In this document: positions 1-11,364 of the stretch, one piece after another
Numbering within the stretch: the stretch's first letter is position 1
Layout: every line of letters starts with the position of its first letter
From: Avena insularis
Lineage: Eukaryota > Streptophyta > Magnoliopsida > Poales > Poaceae
Length of the DNA: 64,000 bases
Assembly (NCBI GenBank): GCA_023614405.1
Contig: CM042689.1
Coordinates: 276,279,533 to 276,343,532, forward strand
Direction of reading: 5' to 3'
The notes under the pieces: model-generated
Told to the model about the DNA's origin: nothing
What the model saw: only the letters and a program-made list of their open reading frames with translations
Databases searched by the model: none
Position numbers and translations under genes: made by a program

Positions 1-245
1 GACAACAAGTGCCAAAATTCACTACTCCAGAATCCACATAAAAACAACAAAGAACGTGTAGACCAGAAAACTTAAGCTAATGCCCGTAGGCGGAATTTTC
101 ACAAGTGCAATCGCAAAGCTTGTGCATAAAGGTTTTATACGATCCAAAAATGAACACTAAAGGAGGTAAAAGACTCAGAAATATGAGTGAACCAGAGAGC
201 TTTATTTCATTGATCATATAAGAGGTACACAATAGATAAAAAATG
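1..245 (-). other. Non-coding stretch downstream of the reversed gypsy pol
   Basis: Its reverse complement matches the bases just after pol in the plus-strand copy (about 43472-43720). No coding potential seen. The family's antisense gene, if this copy has one, would lie left of the window. Confidence 0.75.
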
Positions 246-1412
246 CTAAGTGTAGAAAGGACGTAGATGTCCTATGTTCCATGGCTGATCAAGCTCCGGG
301 TAGTTATCATCCGGGACACGTTGCTTACGCTTATGATCCTTGTTGGGTATATCCTCCAGTTCACGATTGTCAACGAGGTAGTAAGACCGATTGATTAGCG
401 CCTTGCTTATGATGAATGGTCCTTCCCATGGCGGGGATAATTTGTGTGACTTCTTCTGCTTAAGTCGGAGCACTAGGTCCCCTTCTTTAAACGAGCGATG
501 CCGAACACGATGACTATCGTAGCTGTGTAGCTTCTGCTGGTAGATGGCGGATCTTTGGCATGCTAATACGCGCTCCTCCTCGAGAAGGTCCACATCTAGG
601 CGTATGGATTCTTCAGCGTCATCTTCGTCGTAGGCGGCAACTCTTGGTGAATCGTGAAGGATGTCGGAAGGCAAGATGGCTTCTGCTCCATATACCATGA
701 AATAAGGGGTGTAGCTGGTAGATCTGTTGGGTGTAGTTCGTAAAGTCCACATCACAGATGGTAGTTCCTCCGCCCAAGCTCCAGCTGCTCTATGCAACGG
801 TGCTTCCAGACCCTACAGAATTAATCCATTGGCTCGCTCCACCTGACCATTGGACTGTGGGTGCGCCACATATGCAAGGTCATGGCGGATGCCCTTCTCC
901 CAAAAATAAGCTTCCACTTCTCCGAGTGACAAGTTGTTGTCGTTGTCGGTGATAATACTATGTGGGAGACCAAATCTCACCACTAGATCCTGGACAAACC
1001 TGAGGGCAGTTTCCCCCATCAAGCTTTCTAATGGGTTTAGCTTCTATCCATTTGGTGAATTTATCAACGGCTACTAGCAGATGCATAAACCCACATGGTG
1101 CCGTTTGCAATGGACCAACCATGTCCATCCCCTAGACTGCAAACGGCCAAGTTATTGGTATTGTTCGCAATTCTTCAGCTGGAACATGTGGTTGTCGGGC
1201 ATAATACTGGCATCCCATGCATGTCTCAACCAACTTGTCGGCGTCCGTCTTTGCGGTCATCTAGTAGAATCCTTGCCGGAAAGCTTTAGCGACCAACGAT
1301 CGAGGAGCGGCGTGATGCCCGCAATCTCCGAGATGGATTTCGTGGAGGATTTCAAACCTTCTTGTGGGGAAACACACTTAAGGTATACACCAGTGGTGCT
1401 TCTTTTGTAGAG
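246..1412 (-). pseudogene. Integrase remnant of reversed gypsy
   Basis: The C-terminal part of integrase is open at 246-797, with a motif of the type YTPYFMVYGAEAILPSD. The core is partly open at 813-1022, with ITDN around the second catalytic Asp and NGQVERANG holding the catalytic Glu. The N-terminal zinc-binding segment at about 1200-1400 keeps the CMGCQ pair of cysteines. The pieces are in different frames. This copy keeps the catalytic Glu and the zinc Cys that are both mutated in the plus-strand copy, so the two copies decayed independently. Confidence 0.85.
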
Positions 1413-2160
1413 CTATCCATTTATTATGGTATAGCCCTTTGCTCGACATACTATTTGCCATCTTTCGACTTCATCTTCGAGAAAAGTTCTGTGTACGAGA
1501 TATTCCATGAACGGTTTTGTCCAAGCCGGAGGGACCTTTGTCATTGTGTGAACGAAAGAGTCAACTCTATCTGGGTTTTCTATGTCCGCTCCCTTCACGG
1601 ATGGTGTCCGTAGATGCTCCAGGAAAACACCAGGTGGAACTTGTTTGCGCCCTGACCCAAGCTTTGACAGCAGGTTAGCTGCCTCATTTTGCTCCCTAGG
1701 TACATACTTGACCTTGTAGCCCAAGAACCTCTTGGCTATCTCGTCCACTTTGTCACGATATGCCGCCGGCATAGGGTTCCTCGAGTTCTAGGTGCCAGCC
1801 ACCTGCTGGGCAACCAAGTCGGAATCTCCACAGCAAACTATGCGCTTGATGGCAATATCCTTGGCTACGCATAGTCCGTGAATGAGTGCTTCATACTCCG
1901 CCATGTTGTTCGTAGCCTCGAAGTGGATCTTCAGAACGTAGTGTAGCTTTTCCCCGGTTGGTGACTGCAGTAGTACACTAGCCCCCGAGCCATTGAGTAG
2001 CTTTGATCCGTCAAAGTGCATCACCCAGTATTCTGGCTCTGGTATAGGGGTAGCATCATGCATCTCCGTATAGTCTGTGATAAAATCCTCCAAGGCTTGT
2101 GACTTGATAGCGTCGCGTCTCTTGTAGGTGATCTCGAAGGCGGCAAGTTCAATGCCCCAC
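1413..2160 (-). pseudogene. Second (archaeal-like) RNase H remnant, reversed gypsy
   Basis: Two open pieces (1413-1772 and 1788-2093) cover an RNase H fold. The N-terminal strand has MHFDGSKLLNGSGA, the helix has NNMAEYEALIHG, and the third acidic site is CGDSDLV. This is the RVT_3-like domain extra to the usual gypsy RNase H. A stop between the pieces separates AGT from the downstream half. The counterpart in the plus copy is at 41645-42120. Confidence 0.8.
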
Positions 2161-3464
2161 TTCGCGACCCTTCATATAGCGTTGTTGTTGTTAATGATGT
2201 CGGACAGTGGAGCTTTACTCACAACTGTAATGGGGTGCTCCTGGAAGTAGTGCCTTAGCTTCCGAGAAGCAAGGAATACTCCATAAGCTAGCTTCTAGTA
2301 GTGTGGGTAACGCTGCTTGGACTTTGTCAAGACCTCGCTTACATAGTAAACTAGTCGTTGAACTCCGTACTCATGCCCTGGTTCCTTCCGCTCTACCACG
2401 ACGATGATGTTGATTACCCGGTTGGTGACCACCATGTAAATTAACATAGGCTCCCCAGGCTCAGGCGTAGCAAGGATAGGCACTGAGGAAAGTATCTCCT
2501 TGAGCTGCATCAATGTTGCATCTGCTTCGTCCGTCCACATGAATTTGTCCGCCTTCTTTAGCAACTTGTACAGCGGCAGGGCCTTTTCTCCAAGTCGGAT
2601 GACGAACCAACTAACTACTGCAACGCAACCTGTTAGCCGTTGTATGTCCTTTAGGCATGTAGGACGGTTTATGTTTAAGATGGCCTTGATTTTCTCTGGG
2701 TTGACCTTGATTCCTCGCTGGGAAACGATGAAGCCCAACAATTTGCCTGTTGGAACCCCGAAGACGCACTTCTTAGGGATAAGAATCATGTTGTATTTCC
2801 GGAGATTATCAAAGGTTTCTTTTAAGTCGAAGATTAAGTCGTTTGACTTTTTAGACATCACCGCTATATCGTCCACATAGGCATGAACGTTCTAACCAAT
2901 TTGATCGTGTAGGCAACCCTGCATTGTCCGCTGGTATGTAGCACCTGCATTTTTTAGCCCAAAGGGCATCGTGACATAGCAAAACATGCCGTAGGGTGTA
3001 GTGAACGAAGTGGCCAATTGGTCTGGCCTCCTCATCTTGATCTGGTGGTATCCTGAGTATGCATCGAGAAAACAAAAAAGCTCCGAGCCAGCCGTCGAGT
3101 CAATGACTTGGTCAATGCGAGGCAAGGCAAACGAATCTTTGGGACATGCTTTGTTCAAGCCGGTGTAATCAACGCACATTCTTAATTCTTTGGTTCCCTT
3201 TTTGGGGACAAGTACAGGATTGGCCACCCATCGGGTGTGAAGAACTTCTCGGATAAAACTAGCCTTAAGTAACCTAGCTATCTCTTTGCCTATGGAGCGT
3301 CTCTTCTCGTCTCCAAAGCGTCGTAGAGGTTGTTTCACTGCTTTACATTTTGGATCAATATTCAAGCTATGCTCGGCAAGTTCACAGGGTACACCTTTCA
3401 TGTCGGCAGGTTGCCAGTCAAAGATGTCCCTATTCTCATGGAGGAACTCGACAAGCGCGCTTTC
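2161..3464 (-). pseudogene. Reverse transcriptase and first RNase H remnant, reversed gypsy
   Basis: The reverse transcriptase fingers and palm are open at 2892-3401, with VDYTGLNKACPKDSF, FLDAYSGYHQIKM and MPFGLKNAGATYQR. The polymerase YVDD motif is at 2868-2879, next to the second open piece (2295-2876), which carries the thumb and the start of the ordinary RNase H. A stop near 2895 breaks the palm. The frame is then lost in 2161-2294, in the RNase H tail. Confidence 0.88.
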
Positions 3465-4208
3465 CTATTTAGGGTCCAGGTTCGTCCCAATGGCGGTGGT
3501 CTTGGAGGCATCGCCTACCACAAGTTCCACCGGCTTGGTCTCGATGGTGGCCTTGAATGCTGGGGCGGAGTCAGAAATCTGTTTCTTTGACGCGGGCATC
3601 TCCGAGGCATCGACCTTGCTCTGGATCTCCTTAAATTCTTCGCTGTAGAGGACAGCTTCTGCAAAGGCTGCCTCTCCAATCTTGCAGTCCCTTGCCTTGG
3701 TAAATCTTCCGGATACGATGATGACACCGTTTGGTCCGGGTATCTTGAGCTTGTTGTAGACGAAGCATGGCTTGGCCATGAAGGTGTGGAAGATGTCGCG
3801 GCTGAATATGATGTGGTACATGCTCTTGAAGGGGACCACCTCAAAGGTCATGCGTTCTTGGCGGTAATTATTGACATCGCCAAAAGCGACCTGAAGTGTG
3901 ATGCACCCAAGGGACCGAGCCTCCCGACTAGGAACTACACCATGCAAGATGGTGCTGGTCCGCCTTAGGTTTGCCTCCATCAAGTTCATCTTGTGTAGCA
4001 TAACCAGGTACATGATGTTGATGCTGCTTCCACTATCCACCATACATTTGGTGAACTCGTTGCCGTCAATCAAGGGGTTGATGATCATTGTGTATTGGTT
4101 CTCCGTAGGGATGAGGTCTGGGTGATCCTTCATGTACCAAGTAATTTGAATCTCCGACCAGCGTAGGTATTGGGGAACTGGGGGGAGAGTGGCCATCAGT
4201 ATCCTCAT
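3465..4208 (-). pseudogene. Aspartic protease region, reversed gypsy
   Basis: A 247-codon open stretch with the retroviral-type aspartic protease motif MVDSGSSINIMY (near 4025-4045) and flap-region similarity to the plus copy at 39500-40200. It is the longest open piece of this copy, but it is cut off from gag by a frame change near 4205 and from RT by a stop at 3465. Confidence 0.82.
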
Positions 4209-5507
4209 GGAGGTCTTCTGTTGTCGGACGGTGGGGGTGCCAAGGAAAGTGTGGAAAACTGTCGCCTTCTTCTCGAAGGGTTTTTTCCCTTGCCGTCGCT
4301 CTTGGCGGCGTGCTTGGGGTCAACGTCCTCGTGCATGTCACTTGAATCCTTGGACTCCTCCTCCTTCTTCTTCCCCTTGCCCTTGCCTCGTGGTCTGTTC
4401 TTCCGACTTCGCTTGTAGCCGGACTCCAGGTCCTCCTTGAGATCGTTGACGAACTTGCAATGGCGATTGGTGTGTGTGTCCTTGCGTTGGCGTCGAGGTG
4501 TACAAGGCATGGCACATCGCGGTACTCCTCGTAGGTCTGGGGAACGCAGAGCATTGCCGAGGTTGTTTCACTACCTCGTTGCTGCCCACGACCAGGCCCC
4601 CGTCCTCGGCCACGCTGCCCGCTATCACCTCGTCCTGCAAAAGTCATGGCGACCATATCGGAGGTTTGCCTTTCTTCTGGCGGGCTCTTCCGCTTGGTGA
4701 TGCTATTCCTCCGAGCTTGACTTGGAACGGACGTTGCCGGCAGGGAGCCGCGAGCATCGTCGTCGGCAGCCGCGAACTCACTAGCCAGCTGGATCATCTG
4801 GTTGAGATCTAGCTGATGGTTTTCCTACAGGCGCTTCAACGAATGTCGGAGCAACGTACCTCTTTCCAACCCATCTATGAAGGCGGACATGGCGGTCTGG
4901 TACTGCACTCTTGCGCAGGAATTCTTCATATCCAGCCAGCGGGAGAGGTAGGCATGAGATGACTCGTCTTTCTCCTACACACACCGCTGTAGGTCGCCAA
5001 TAGTGCAGGGACATTTGTACGTCCCCTCGAAGTTTTTGGTGAATGCTTCTTGCATGTCCAGCCAGTTGCAGATAGACTTATCCGGCAAGTCATCGATCCA
5101 TTGTCAATGGGAGGTACTTAACAGCAACGTTGGGGTTGCCCCGGGCGATTTCCATCGTGTTGCCGTAATCCTGCAACCATGTTGTTGGCTTGGTGGTGCC
5201 GTTATAGGGCTTGATGGTCTTGTCGATCCAGAAACCCTTGGGATAAGCTGCGGTCTGTATCACAGGTCCAAAGCAGCATGGTCCCAGGTATGCTCCATCC
5301 CGGGCCTCGTGGATCTTGTCCAGACGTAATTGTGCGTCATATGGCTCCGGGCTTCTTTTCTTCTTTTTGCCATCAGGGGATGGGCTGCGTGAACGACGCG
5401 GGCCTCCTCCGCCATGGTGGCTGCTATGTGGTGACGGAGGCAGAGGTGGCGGTGGGTTGTCCTTCTTGCTGTTAGCCTCCTGCGACGCCTCACGCTTGTC
5501 ACGGTTG
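4209..5507 (-). pseudogene. gag remnant, reversed gypsy (part of duplication unit 1)
   Basis: Contains the end of the capsid-like domain and the basic linker of gag. Visible pieces match the plus copy at 38213-39300: the YDGT/WLQDY block, the WLDMQEAF and CVQEKE blocks, and the basic lysine-rich tract before protease. The reading frame changes several times. The part from 4499 upward is repeated at 10356-11364 by the tandem duplication. Homology to gag stops at about 5507, where CACTA-like sequence begins. Confidence 0.8.
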
Positions 5508-7080
5508 TGTACTGTGTTTGCGCAACCTGGGTACTATGTTTGCGCTTTCTTGTAGTGTAGACAATGTCCGCTTTTGGTGGGGACATGAGCAATCTACTAG
5601 CCTCTACAGCAGCCTCAGCCTCCACAGCAGCACCTTCAATCTGAGTAAATAGCAACATAGCTCAACAGTTCAATGCAGTACATAAACACATTACCAGACT
5701 TAACAAAATCACAGATATTTCTAAAAATATGATAAGCATGCATGACACCAGGCGGATAATAATTAAATCAGACTACACCATGGTAAGTGGATTAAGAAAA
5801 AATACCCTTCTCTTTAAGCTGGGCCCTCCCAGCTGGGCAGTGGCCTTGCGCTTGTTTGGTGAGTAGTGGTACTGACCAGATCCTCCGGCATGTGGGGATA
5901 TCATGCTATTTGTCGCACCTGGAGCACTGCAAGTTTGCAGGTATGTACCATCGTGCTACAGCGCCTTCCTGAGGGCGACAGAGCAGTCTAGAACTTCGCC
6001 GCGTGGCCTAACCAGCTGAACACGACAGCCATGTTTGCGCAGATAAGCCATAGGTGCTACCCAAATGGGAGCTATATTTAATGATATGTTTTGTTCTTTC
6101 TATAGTTTATATTTTACATATGCTAGAACAATTAATTAACAATTCTACTTTATCTATTTCATTTGTGCCGTAATTCTTGATAGTATTTGCCTGATAGTGT
6201 TACCCTTAGCATAAATTGAAGTTAGTTATGTATATTGATCCGTGCCTTCATTCTAGATAGTAAATTGCTGATTTATATTGAATGTAAATTGAAGTTAGTT
6301 TTTTTCCAAATGTTTTCTTACTCCTTTTTAATAATGATTTAATAGGAGGATGTTAGGAGGTCTTCATTGAGCCGCAAAAACAATATGTGGATTATGTCAT
6401 CAAATGTTGGATGGAACAAGGTTGTGTACTCTGTTGCTTGTGTATAACTGTATTGTGTTCCTTGGATGGATAGGAGGATGTAATATAGTTATGATAATTC
6501 TATATTGTATTTTGAATTCTGGTTCATATATGTTGTGATAAAAATAAGTGTGATGACTGATGGTTTGGTTGCACGAGTGGTATGGATCAAGTAAGAGTGG
6601 GAAGATCAAAAATAAAAATTGTAATATGGTATATGCTCCGAATTAAAGCCTGTACGTAAAAGTCCATGGCCCATATTTGAAATGGACTATAAAAAGGCCA
6701 AGGCCCAAAATGAAATCGACTAGAGCAAAGTGAATAAACAAAATGAAATGCCCTGTAAATGTGCTTGGCCCAGAGAAGAAAATGACGGAATTATTGGGCT
6801 CGGCCCATTTAGACCATAAAATGAACCAGGCTGATTTTACACTATGACGATCTCATTTCGTCATAGTTTTTATACGTCGGATCAGCCATGTAGAATCTGA
6901 CCTGGCGAGGCTAGACTGTCCATGACGATATGGGGTTGTGACGATTTCACAAAAAACGTCGTTATAGTTCATTTGCGACGTCCAGCTTTCGGTGATCTCA
7001 TTTTCGTCATAATCGTCATAGATGGACTACTATGACGATTCTATGACGAAAATAGAGGGTCATAGAAGCCCAGATTCCTT
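5508..7080. mobile_element. CACTA-like transposon fragment, copy 1
   Basis: The right end has several copies of a motif related to ATGACGA and its complement, as expected of CACTA subterminal repeats. CTATGACGA at 6842-6850 pairs with TCGTCATAG at 6858-6866. The terminal inverted repeat is damaged here (CCTTAGGTG in place of the CCTTGTAGTG of copy 2). The left part has a minus-strand coding-like piece (VEAEAAVEASRLLM, then KADIVYTT, at about 5545-5660) that I do not recognise. No left terminus is visible; gypsy gag joins directly. Confidence 0.6.
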
Positions 7081-8604
7081 AGGTGCGAGCACGACCGGAT
7101 CCCGCCTGTACCGGAGGTCGTTAAACCGTGAGTAGCCTTTCATATTTTGGCCTCTATTTGTTCATACAAACTCCAATTTGGATGTTATTTGGCTCGTTAG
7201 ATTCGTATGGACGAGGGATACAACACCATGGCCTTGGATCTTCATTTGGAGTTGATGGAAAATCCATCTTTTCCACCCCTCAAATAGTCTGGTGCCTGCA
7301 GCTCCTCCATATTGCATCCTCTTGGTTCATTTTGCCTTTCTTTATATATATTCCATCAAACCACCTACACACAAGTAAAGGACAAGAAAAAGTAATATAA
7401 TCCTAATAAAAACTAATAGTTATGAAACACTCATATCAAAATGAATGAGAACTAGTAATCATGCATAATAAGCATAGTTGTAGCTAGATATAGCATGCGA
7501 TGAGTGACAAATAAATAATTTGTATGCTTAAATATGCATCATATTTGCACTCTTCAATCCACTTTTCACCTAGTATTCATAAGTAGTCCATGTATGAATT
7601 GATTGTGTGTGTCATCGAATGTGATCAATTGTGGAACCTTGTACTTAAGTCTTATTATGCAAGTTCGTTCTTAGTCGTTTGAAGTTATGGTGGACACACT
7701 GTCGAGACTAATATGTAAGGAAGATGATGACTAGGTTTCACCTATCATTGTGCATGGAGATTCTAGATAGATTACATTGGCTATAAAAAAGAGCTATGCT
7801 AGTGGGATTGAACCAAGGTTTTAGCCGACCTAAGTACATGTTATATGATCAGGCTAATGCATTGGACTCCTTGGATCTGAGGCGGTTCGAAAATTGAGTT
7901 ATGGATGAGCCGACTTTCAGGGCGCCTAACTTTGGTCGTAACCGGTAGCTATATAGGCGGTACTTGGGATGACTAAGAAGTAAGCCATGTGTGGCATGGA
8001 TCGACCAATACGGAATTGGCCCCTCATCCATGGAGAGATATTCTCTCTAATATATATTATATGATAGGATTCAAAAAGCATGGTCATGTGCTAATTGGTT
8101 AAGTGCTAACCAAGTTAGTTTGACTAAGAAGTTAGCCAGAAGGAATCACTTAGCACGTACGTGAGAAAAGAGGCTTAGGATGGCAATGGGTTGGAGTTAA
8201 GTCCCCCGCGGCTTACCACCAATATCGTGAGGCGAAGGTAAATGGATAGACTGTCATACCGAGGGCACTCATGGGTATCTAGGATATGACATACTTTGCT
8301 AGAAGCTGCTGCCGCCTTATCGATTATGAGGGCGACTAACTGAATCATGTTCGCCTTACCTTGATCTTACAGGATCACACACTTAAGTGAGTGGAGCTGG
8401 GAAGATGATGATTCGACTAACTTAAGCCGGTCAAGTGGAGACTTAGGCGGAGATGGACTGGTTAGTGGGTGGGATCCCATTTGAGTAGGATTAGGGTTCT
8501 TGACCGAGGGACACAAAATATTGTGTTCCCTCACCTACTCCTTATATATAGATGGGTGGGGAGGCGGTGGGCATGTATTTGTGACAGACGTGACTTTTGG
8601 CTCA
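7081..8604. other. Unassigned sequence, unit 1
   Basis: About 1.5 kb lying between the CACTA end and the Copia LTR, also present at 12952-14472. It contains a TATATATA stretch near 8543 after a CCTACTCC tract, as in LTR promoters, but I find no LTR borders and no coding region. It was the sequence into which the old Copia inserted. Confidence 0.5.
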
Positions 8605-10302
8605 TGAAGGGAATATACCTGAGAGGTAATAAAAAGTGGTTATTATCGTATTCCTTATTTATGATAAATGTTTATTTTGCATGCTATAATTGTATTAATA
8701 TGGAAACATTAATACATGCGTGTTTAATAAACAAAAAGAAAGTTCCTAGTTATGCCTCTCTTATAAACTAGCTCGTTGATTAACAAGATGATCAAAGGTT
8801 TCCTGATCATGGACATTGGATGTTTTTAATAACGAGGTCACAACATTGTTGGAATGATGTGATGAACATTCATCCAAAGTATATCATTACGATCAAGGTC
8901 ATTTTGTTTATATTGCTATGACATCATACGAAGTAATCTTAGTCCTTAGACCATGAGATCATGTCAATCACTAACACCGGAAGAATATCTTGATAACATC
9001 AAACGTCCCACCGTAACAGGGTGACTATAAAGATAGGTTTAGTGCTACGAAGGTGTTATGTTGAGGCTCATGAATCAAGAGTGGAATTTTTTCCATCCCG
9101 ATGACGGAGAGATATACTCTGGGCCCTCTCGATGATATCATATTACTTAGCTTGCAAGCAAGTAATTTGATCACTAGAATGTTATATCACGGGAACAAGA
9201 AAAGAGTACATGTCGGTAATGAGATCAAACTAGGTATGGAGATATCGATGATCAAATCTTGGACATGTAACATATCGCGATACAAAGGGATTGAGTTACA
9301 TGCGTATAAGGTTCACACGATCACAGAAGTCATCGTTGAATATGTGGGAGTCAGTACGGATCTCCAGGTCCCGCTGCTGATTATTGATCGGAGAGGGGTC
9401 TCAATCATGTCTACATTATTTGCAAACCGTAGGGTGACACACTTAAGGGATACCGACACCATTTGGAGCAAATAATATGCCAGAGAAAGAAAAAGGAAAG
9501 CGCAGGAATTTATTTCACTAGACACCAGAATTGTTTTGGTTGAAATTGCTGAAACTGGTTCTGCATGTGAAATTGAAATGTTGTAAGGAGTTTTATGTTA
9601 ATGTTTGTTAATTAGAGTAATTAACAAAATTCTGAATAAATAAATAAAACAGTTTTATTTAAATGAGATCTTGCATTAAATTTGGTGGAAATTTAATGCA
9701 TGTGAGTGGATTTTTGAGTGGAGGCATGTTTATGTGAATGGAGGCTTTTCATTTTAAGTGGGAGCTCCACCCACATGAATGTGGAAGAGTTGGGGGCATC
9801 CACCATGGCTGGGCGCCATGCCCCTTGGCTGCCTCCCGTCTCCCTTGAAAGGCCCCCCTCTCCTACTCTCACATCACACCTCCTCGCGAAGGATCTCTCT
9901 CCCCCCTTTAGAATTTCCCCATGGTCTCGGATCAGTGAGATACACGTTCCTGGTGGCTTTTTCTGGAAGGATTTGTTGCTTCCGCTGCTTTGCTGGAGCG
10001 AGGGCACGGAGGTTGTCGGGGTACCCGAATGTGTGTGCGATCACGAATGCACCACTGCTTTGCGGTGCTGGACTTGATGGTGCTGGACCGGCTGGACCAG
10101 ATGGAATTTATCACGATCTTGAGATCGGCAAGCGTTCATCTACATCATCCACGAGTACAACCTCGTTAACGCTATTCGATCTTCGAGGGTATGTATTCTA
10201 TGGATGTATATCCACCTGTTTCTTGTATCTAATAGATAGATCTTGGTACTTAGTTGTTCCCATCGTAGGAAATTTTTTGTTTTCTATGCTACGAACCCTA
10301 TA
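8605..10302 (+). repeat. Copia LTR, duplicated copy (unit 1)
   Basis: Starts TGAAGGGAATATACC and ends CCTATA just before a primer site. It is a duplicate of the 5' LTR of the old Copia element (14473-15944) and has no internal region of its own beyond the first 50 bases. The promoter box reads CTTGAAAGG, where the other LTRs of the family have TATAAAAGG. The same change is in the unit 2 copy, so it preceded the duplication. Length 1698 bases, close to the family norm in this window (1650-1672). Confidence 0.9.
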
Positions 10303-10303
10303 G

Positions 10304-10318
10304 TGGTATCAGAGCCGG
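10304..10318 (+). other. Copia primer-binding site, duplicated copy
   Basis: TGGTATCAGAGCC follows the LTR end after one base. This is the complement of the 3' end of initiator tRNA-Met, the usual primer of this Copia group. Here it is stranded without an element behind it. Confidence 0.85.
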
Positions 10319-10355
10319 ATCTATGCGTAGATGCTTTGAACGGGTAGTACACATA

Positions 10356-11364
10356 TGTACAAGGCACAGAACATCGCGGTACTCCTCGTAGGTCTGGGGA
10401 ACGCAGAGCATTGCCGAGGTTGTTTCACTACCTCGTTGCTGCCCACGACCAGCCCCCCGTCCTCGGCCACGCTGCCCGCTATCACCTCATCCTGCAAAAG
10501 TCATGGCAACCATATCGGAGGTTTGACTTTATTCTGGCGGGCTCTTCCGCTTGGTGCTGCTATTCCTCCGAGCTTGACTTGGAACGGCCGTTGCCGGCAG
10601 GGAGCCGCGAGCATCGTCGTCGGCAGCCGCGAACTCACTAGCTAGCTGGATCATCTGGTTGAGATCTAGCTGATGGTTGTCCTACAGGCGCTTCAACGAA
10701 TGTCGGAGCAACATACCTCTATCCAACCCATCTAGGAAGGCGGACATGGCGGTCTGGTACTGCACTCCTGCGCAGGAATTCTTCATATCCAGCCAGCGGG
10801 AGAGGTAGGCATGAGATGACTCTTCTTTCTCCTGCACGCACCGCTGTAGGTCGTCAATAGTGCAGGGACGTTTGTACGTCCCCTCGAAGTTTTTGTTGAA
10901 TGCTTCTTGCATGTCCAGCCAGTTGCAGATAGACTTATCCGGCAAGTCATCGATCCATTGTCAATGGGAGGTACTTAACAACAATGTTGGGGTTGCCCCC
11001 GGCGATTTCCATCGTGTTGTCGTAATCCTGCAACCATGTTGTTGGCTTGGCGGTGCCGTCATAGGTCTTGATGGTCTTGTCGATCCAGAAACCCTTGGGG
11101 TAAGCTGCGGTCTGTATCACAGGTCCAAAGCAGCATGGTCCCAGGTATGCTCCATCCCGGGCCTCGTGGATCTTGTCCAGACGTGATCGTGCGTCGTATG
11201 GCTCCGGGCTTCTTTTCTTATTTTTGTCATCAGGGGATGGGCTGCGTGAACTACGCGGGCCTCCTCCGCCATGGTGGCTTCTATGTGGTGACGGAGGCGG
11301 AGGTGCCGGTGGGTTATCCATCTTGCTGTTACCCTCCTGCGACACCTCACGCTTGTCACGGTTG
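10356..11364 (-). pseudogene. gag fragment of reversed gypsy, second copy
   Basis: Direct repeat of 4499-5507. On the minus strand it shows the capsid-like region in two frames: an open stretch at 10682-10945 with WLDMQEAFNKNFEGTYKRP, CVQEKEESSHAYLSRWLD and FLDGLDRGMLLRHSLKRL, and a second at 10947-11364 with the basic SRSPSPD and YDARSRLDKIHEARD blocks. This copy is better preserved than the unit 1 copy and shows the capsid C-terminal helices clearly. Confidence 0.85.

Larger units (their letters stand above)
1..5507 (-). mobile_element. Reversed Ty3/gypsy element (Tat type), decayed
   Basis: Read on the minus strand, the order is gag, protease, reverse transcriptase with RNase H, a second RNase H, then integrase. 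Two RNase H domains between RT and integrase are a known mark of the Tat lineage of Ty3/gypsy. The segment is the inverted relative of about 38200-43720 in the complete plus-strand element and belongs to the same family by protein similarity. The 3' end, including its LTR, lies left of the window. The 5' end is lost where gag meets CACTA-like sequence at about 5507. Frameshifts and stops throughout make it non-coding today. Confidence 0.9.
4499..10355. repeat. Tandem duplication, unit 1
   Basis: This 5857-base segment is repeated directly at 10356-15997. Content in order: reversed gypsy gag piece, CACTA-like fragment, unassigned sequence, Copia LTR, primer site and the first 50 or so bases of the Copia internal region. 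At the unit 1/unit 2 join, Copia sequence ending in ACACATA runs into TGTACAAGG of gypsy gag, with TGTA shared by both parents. By eye the two units differ by about 2.5 to 6 percent depending on the part compared, so the duplication is not recent. Confidence 0.93.

Noticed and set aside
5546..5557. TTTCTTGTAGTG, which looks like a CACTA terminus in reverse
   Set aside because: The unit 2 copy reads TTTATTGTCGTG. The match lies inside a coding-like stretch that continues across it, and there is no partner end or change of sequence at this point.
8605..10302. A solo LTR formed by LTR-LTR recombination
   Set aside because: It is followed by primer site and internal bases and then by a duplicated gag segment, which fits the tandem duplication. 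No target duplication flanks it.
10304..10318. A tRNA gene fragment at the Copia primer sites
   Set aside because: Only the primer-complement bases are present, directly after an LTR end; no tRNA body.
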